Below, piece by piece: positions 5,332 through 6,634 of a stretch of 6,634 nt of DNA. This DNA comes from CAZLMF01 sp964560565. Lineage in GTDB: Bacteria; Bacillota; Clostridia; Oscillospirales; Ruminococcaceae. Under the pieces are notes generated by a model. The model searched no databases. It was not told the origin of the DNA and saw only the letters and a list, made by a program, of their open reading frames with translations. Position 1 is the first letter of the stretch; each line of letters begins with the position of its first letter. The translations under genes and the position numbers were made by a program. The DNA lies in the NCBI GenBank assembly GCA_964560565.1, contig CAZLMF010000085.1, forward strand, positions 1 to 6,634, read 5' to 3'.

Positions 5332-5949
5332 ATGGAAAACACAAAAACACGCAGACTCGTTCAGTTATCCCTATTAATTGCAATCGAAGCAATCTTTTGC
5401 TTCACACCCCTAGGTTCACTCCCCATAGGACCGATGGTTGCGACCTTAGCGCATGTCCCCGTAATCTTAGCCGCCATTTTGCTTGGCACAGGAACCGGTG
5501 CGATAGTGGGCTTTTCCGCAGGGCTATTTAGCTTCATTGTATGGACTTTCACGCCGCCGAACCCCTTTTTGGCATTTGTTTTCACGCCTGCATATAAGCC
5601 TGGGAACGTGCTTAGCCTTGTGATATGCTTTGTGCCAAGAATACTTATCGGAGTTTTCGCAGGACTATGCTATAAAGGACTTACAAAGATTGACAAAAAG
5701 GGATATTTCGCATGCATTGCCGCAGCCGTTGCAGGCACACTGGCAAACACATTGTTTGTTCTGTTTGGCATTTACACCTTTTTTGGAGAGCAGTATGCGC
5801 AAGCAATCGGGGTTGCAGGCTCTGCACTTCTTGGTTTAATTGGGACAACAATTGCCACAAACGGAATCCTTGAGATTGTAATTGCAGTAATTATTGCACT
5901 GGGTATTGCAAAAATTCTGCCTACTATGAGGCGAATGCTTAAGCCTTAA
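5332..5949 (+). CDS. ECF transporter substrate-binding (S) component, probably pantothenate
   Basis: A 205-residue, highly hydrophobic protein with about six membrane helices (roughly 10-28, 34-52, 56-73, 92-115, 125-148, 176-198), typical of S components that capture a vitamin and dock with the shared EcfA/A'/T energising module. The block GPMVATLAHVPVILAA (33-48) and the following SFIVWTFTPPNP resemble the ECF_trnsprt family. The loop LVICFVPRILIG (96-107) and a basic N-terminus (KTRR) add support. Although an upstream TTG at 5251 keeps the frame open, the ATG at 5332 is chosen because AGGAGG lies 5 nt before it and the extension would run through two hairpins. No ecfA or ecfT genes are present, as expected for a group II ECF system. 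Location directly behind coaX suggests pantothenate (PanT-like); riboflavin or another vitamin remains possible. Confidence 0.87.
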   Translation: MENTKTRRLVQLSLLIAIEAIFCFTPLGSLPIGPMVATLAHVPVILAAILLGTGTGAIVGFSAGLFSFIVWTFTPPNPFLAFVFTPAYKPGNVLSLVICFVPRILIGVFAGLCYKGLTKIDKKGYFACIAAAVAGTLANTLFVLFGIYTFFGEQYAQAIGVAGSALLGLIGTTIATNGILEIVIAVIIALGIAKILPTMRRMLKP

Positions 5950-5971
5950 GCTTTATAAAATTGAAGATAGT

Positions 5972-6000
5972 AAAAGGGAGCCAAACGGCTCCCTTTTTTT
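5972..6000 (+). terminator. Rho-independent terminator after the ECF gene
   Basis: An 11-bp perfect stem AAAAGGGAGCC/GGCTCCCTTTT with an AAAC loop is followed by a T-run (seven T at 5994-6000). It lies 22 nt after the ECF stop codon. On the opposite strand the hairpin has a shorter T-tract and could also end the convergent SdpI-like transcript, which stops at 6002. Confidence 0.92.
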
Positions 6001-6001
6001 C

Positions 6002-6634
6002 CTATTCCCTGTCCTTATTGTGCTTTCTAAAGTAAATGTAGGAGTAAATCACGGGGATTAACACGATTAAAGCTGTCACAACAAGGAATACTAGATATTG
6101 CCTAAAAAACGAGGTCAGTATTACAATTATGCCCCCTGCCACCCAAACCCATCCGGCAAATCTGTGGGTATGGTTCCAGTTGCCCTCATCGTTTAAAGTC
6201 CACGGTATTTTTATTCCAACGGTATAATTCTGCTTGCATTTAGGCAGATAGTTGCCTATCACAATGAATAAAGCCCCAATAAATAAAAACGCAATAAGCT
6301 CAACATTAACATTATAGCCCAGTGCATAAGTGTAAGTTGCCATAGCGCCAAACAAAGATACCACAGGGCAAGCCCAAAGCACTATACCAAAGACTTTCCC
6401 GTTGATATTCTTTGCCTTAGGGTCAAGCATTGTAAAGAAAACTACAACCCAGTGAACTAACAGCAGAAAAACAGGTAGCGCAAAAACAGCAAATTGCTTA
6501 CTGCTCCAACCGTCTGCCACGCCGTTTTTTCCAAAATGGATTGCGACTTTTTCGGGTAACCTTGACCATAATATAAGCCCTGCTAAAATTGGCAGTAGTG
6601 TAACGATAGAAGTGATAGCAAGCTTCCATTTATT
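6002..6634 (-). CDS. SdpI/DUF1648-family membrane protein, missing the extreme N-terminus
   Basis: The frame is open from the right edge to a TAG at 6004-6002: 210 codons, with the true start probably only a few codons beyond the window because residue 1 here is already just ahead of the first helix. An internal GTG at 6520 is not a credible start, since the conserved DUF1648 block LPEKVAIHFGKNGVADGW straddles it. Further on, NYLPKCKQNYTVGIKIPWTL and WNHTHRFAGWVW match the SdpI C-terminal signature. About six transmembrane helices are visible. SdpI of Bacillus subtilis confers immunity to the SDP toxin and, with the SdpR repressor, senses it; many Firmicute paralogues have unknown roles. No sdpR or toxin gene is in view, so only family membership is claimed. 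It is convergent with the ECF gene. Confidence 0.85.
   Translation of the reverse strand, partial: NKWKLAITSIVTLLPILAGLILWSRLPEKVAIHFGKNGVADGWSSKQFAVFALPVFLLLVHWVVVFFTMLDPKAKNINGKVFGIVLWACPVVSLFGAMATYTYALGYNVNVELIAFLFIGALFIVIGNYLPKCKQNYTVGIKIPWTLNDEGNWNHTHRFAGWVWVAGGIIVILTSFFRQYLVFLVVTALIVLIPVIYSYIYFRKHNKDRE

Noticed and set aside
6518..6520. GTG start for the SdpI-like gene
   Set aside because: The frame continues to the window edge and encodes the conserved DUF1648 block upstream of this codon, so the gene starts beyond the window.

Overview
The window looks like a chromosomal segment of a Gram-positive Firmicute, most likely an anaerobic member of the Clostridia. Supporting signs are strong AGGAGG-type ribosome binding sites, sigma-A-like promoters (TTGACA/TATAAT), a type III pantothenate kinase, an ECF-transporter S component, an SdpI-family membrane protein, a KtrB-type potassium transporter, and an insertion sequence of a kind I recall from Clostridia. 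No RNA genes, CRISPR arrays or phage genes were seen.

Layout. From 2454 down to 1, on the minus strand, lies a tightly packed operon: a promoter (2454-2426), ktrB/trkH (K+ translocating subunit), a TrmN6/YabB-type tRNA adenine methyltransferase, and the first 86 codons of rsmI (16S rRNA C1402 2'-O-methyltransferase), which runs off the left edge. A divergent promoter at 2517-2545 drives a plus-strand NAD(P)-dependent sugar reductase/epimerase of the GDP-4-keto-6-deoxymannose reductase (Rmd) type (2603-3535). Next is a decayed 750-bp insertion sequence (3566-4315). It keeps recognisable terminal inverted repeats, but its transposase has an in-frame TGA and an in-frame internal deletion that removed most of the catalytic core. 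A consensus promoter (4365-4394) then drives coaX (type III pantothenate kinase), followed after a 105-nt leader with two hairpins by an ECF S component. A terminator at 5972-6000 closes this unit and faces a convergent minus-strand SdpI/DUF1648 membrane protein whose first few codons are beyond the right edge.

How the genes fit together. CoaX plus the S component make a plausible pantothenate uptake-and-phosphorylation pair at the entry to coenzyme A synthesis; the substrate is inferred from context. The ktrB operon couples a potassium channel subunit to two translation-apparatus methyltransferases, with near-zero spacing and a 17-nt gene overlap. No partner ktrA is in view. I do not see a convincing new multi-gene system here. 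The most interesting points are the internally deleted IS with retained ends, the structured leader ahead of the S component, and the orphan KtrB arrangement.
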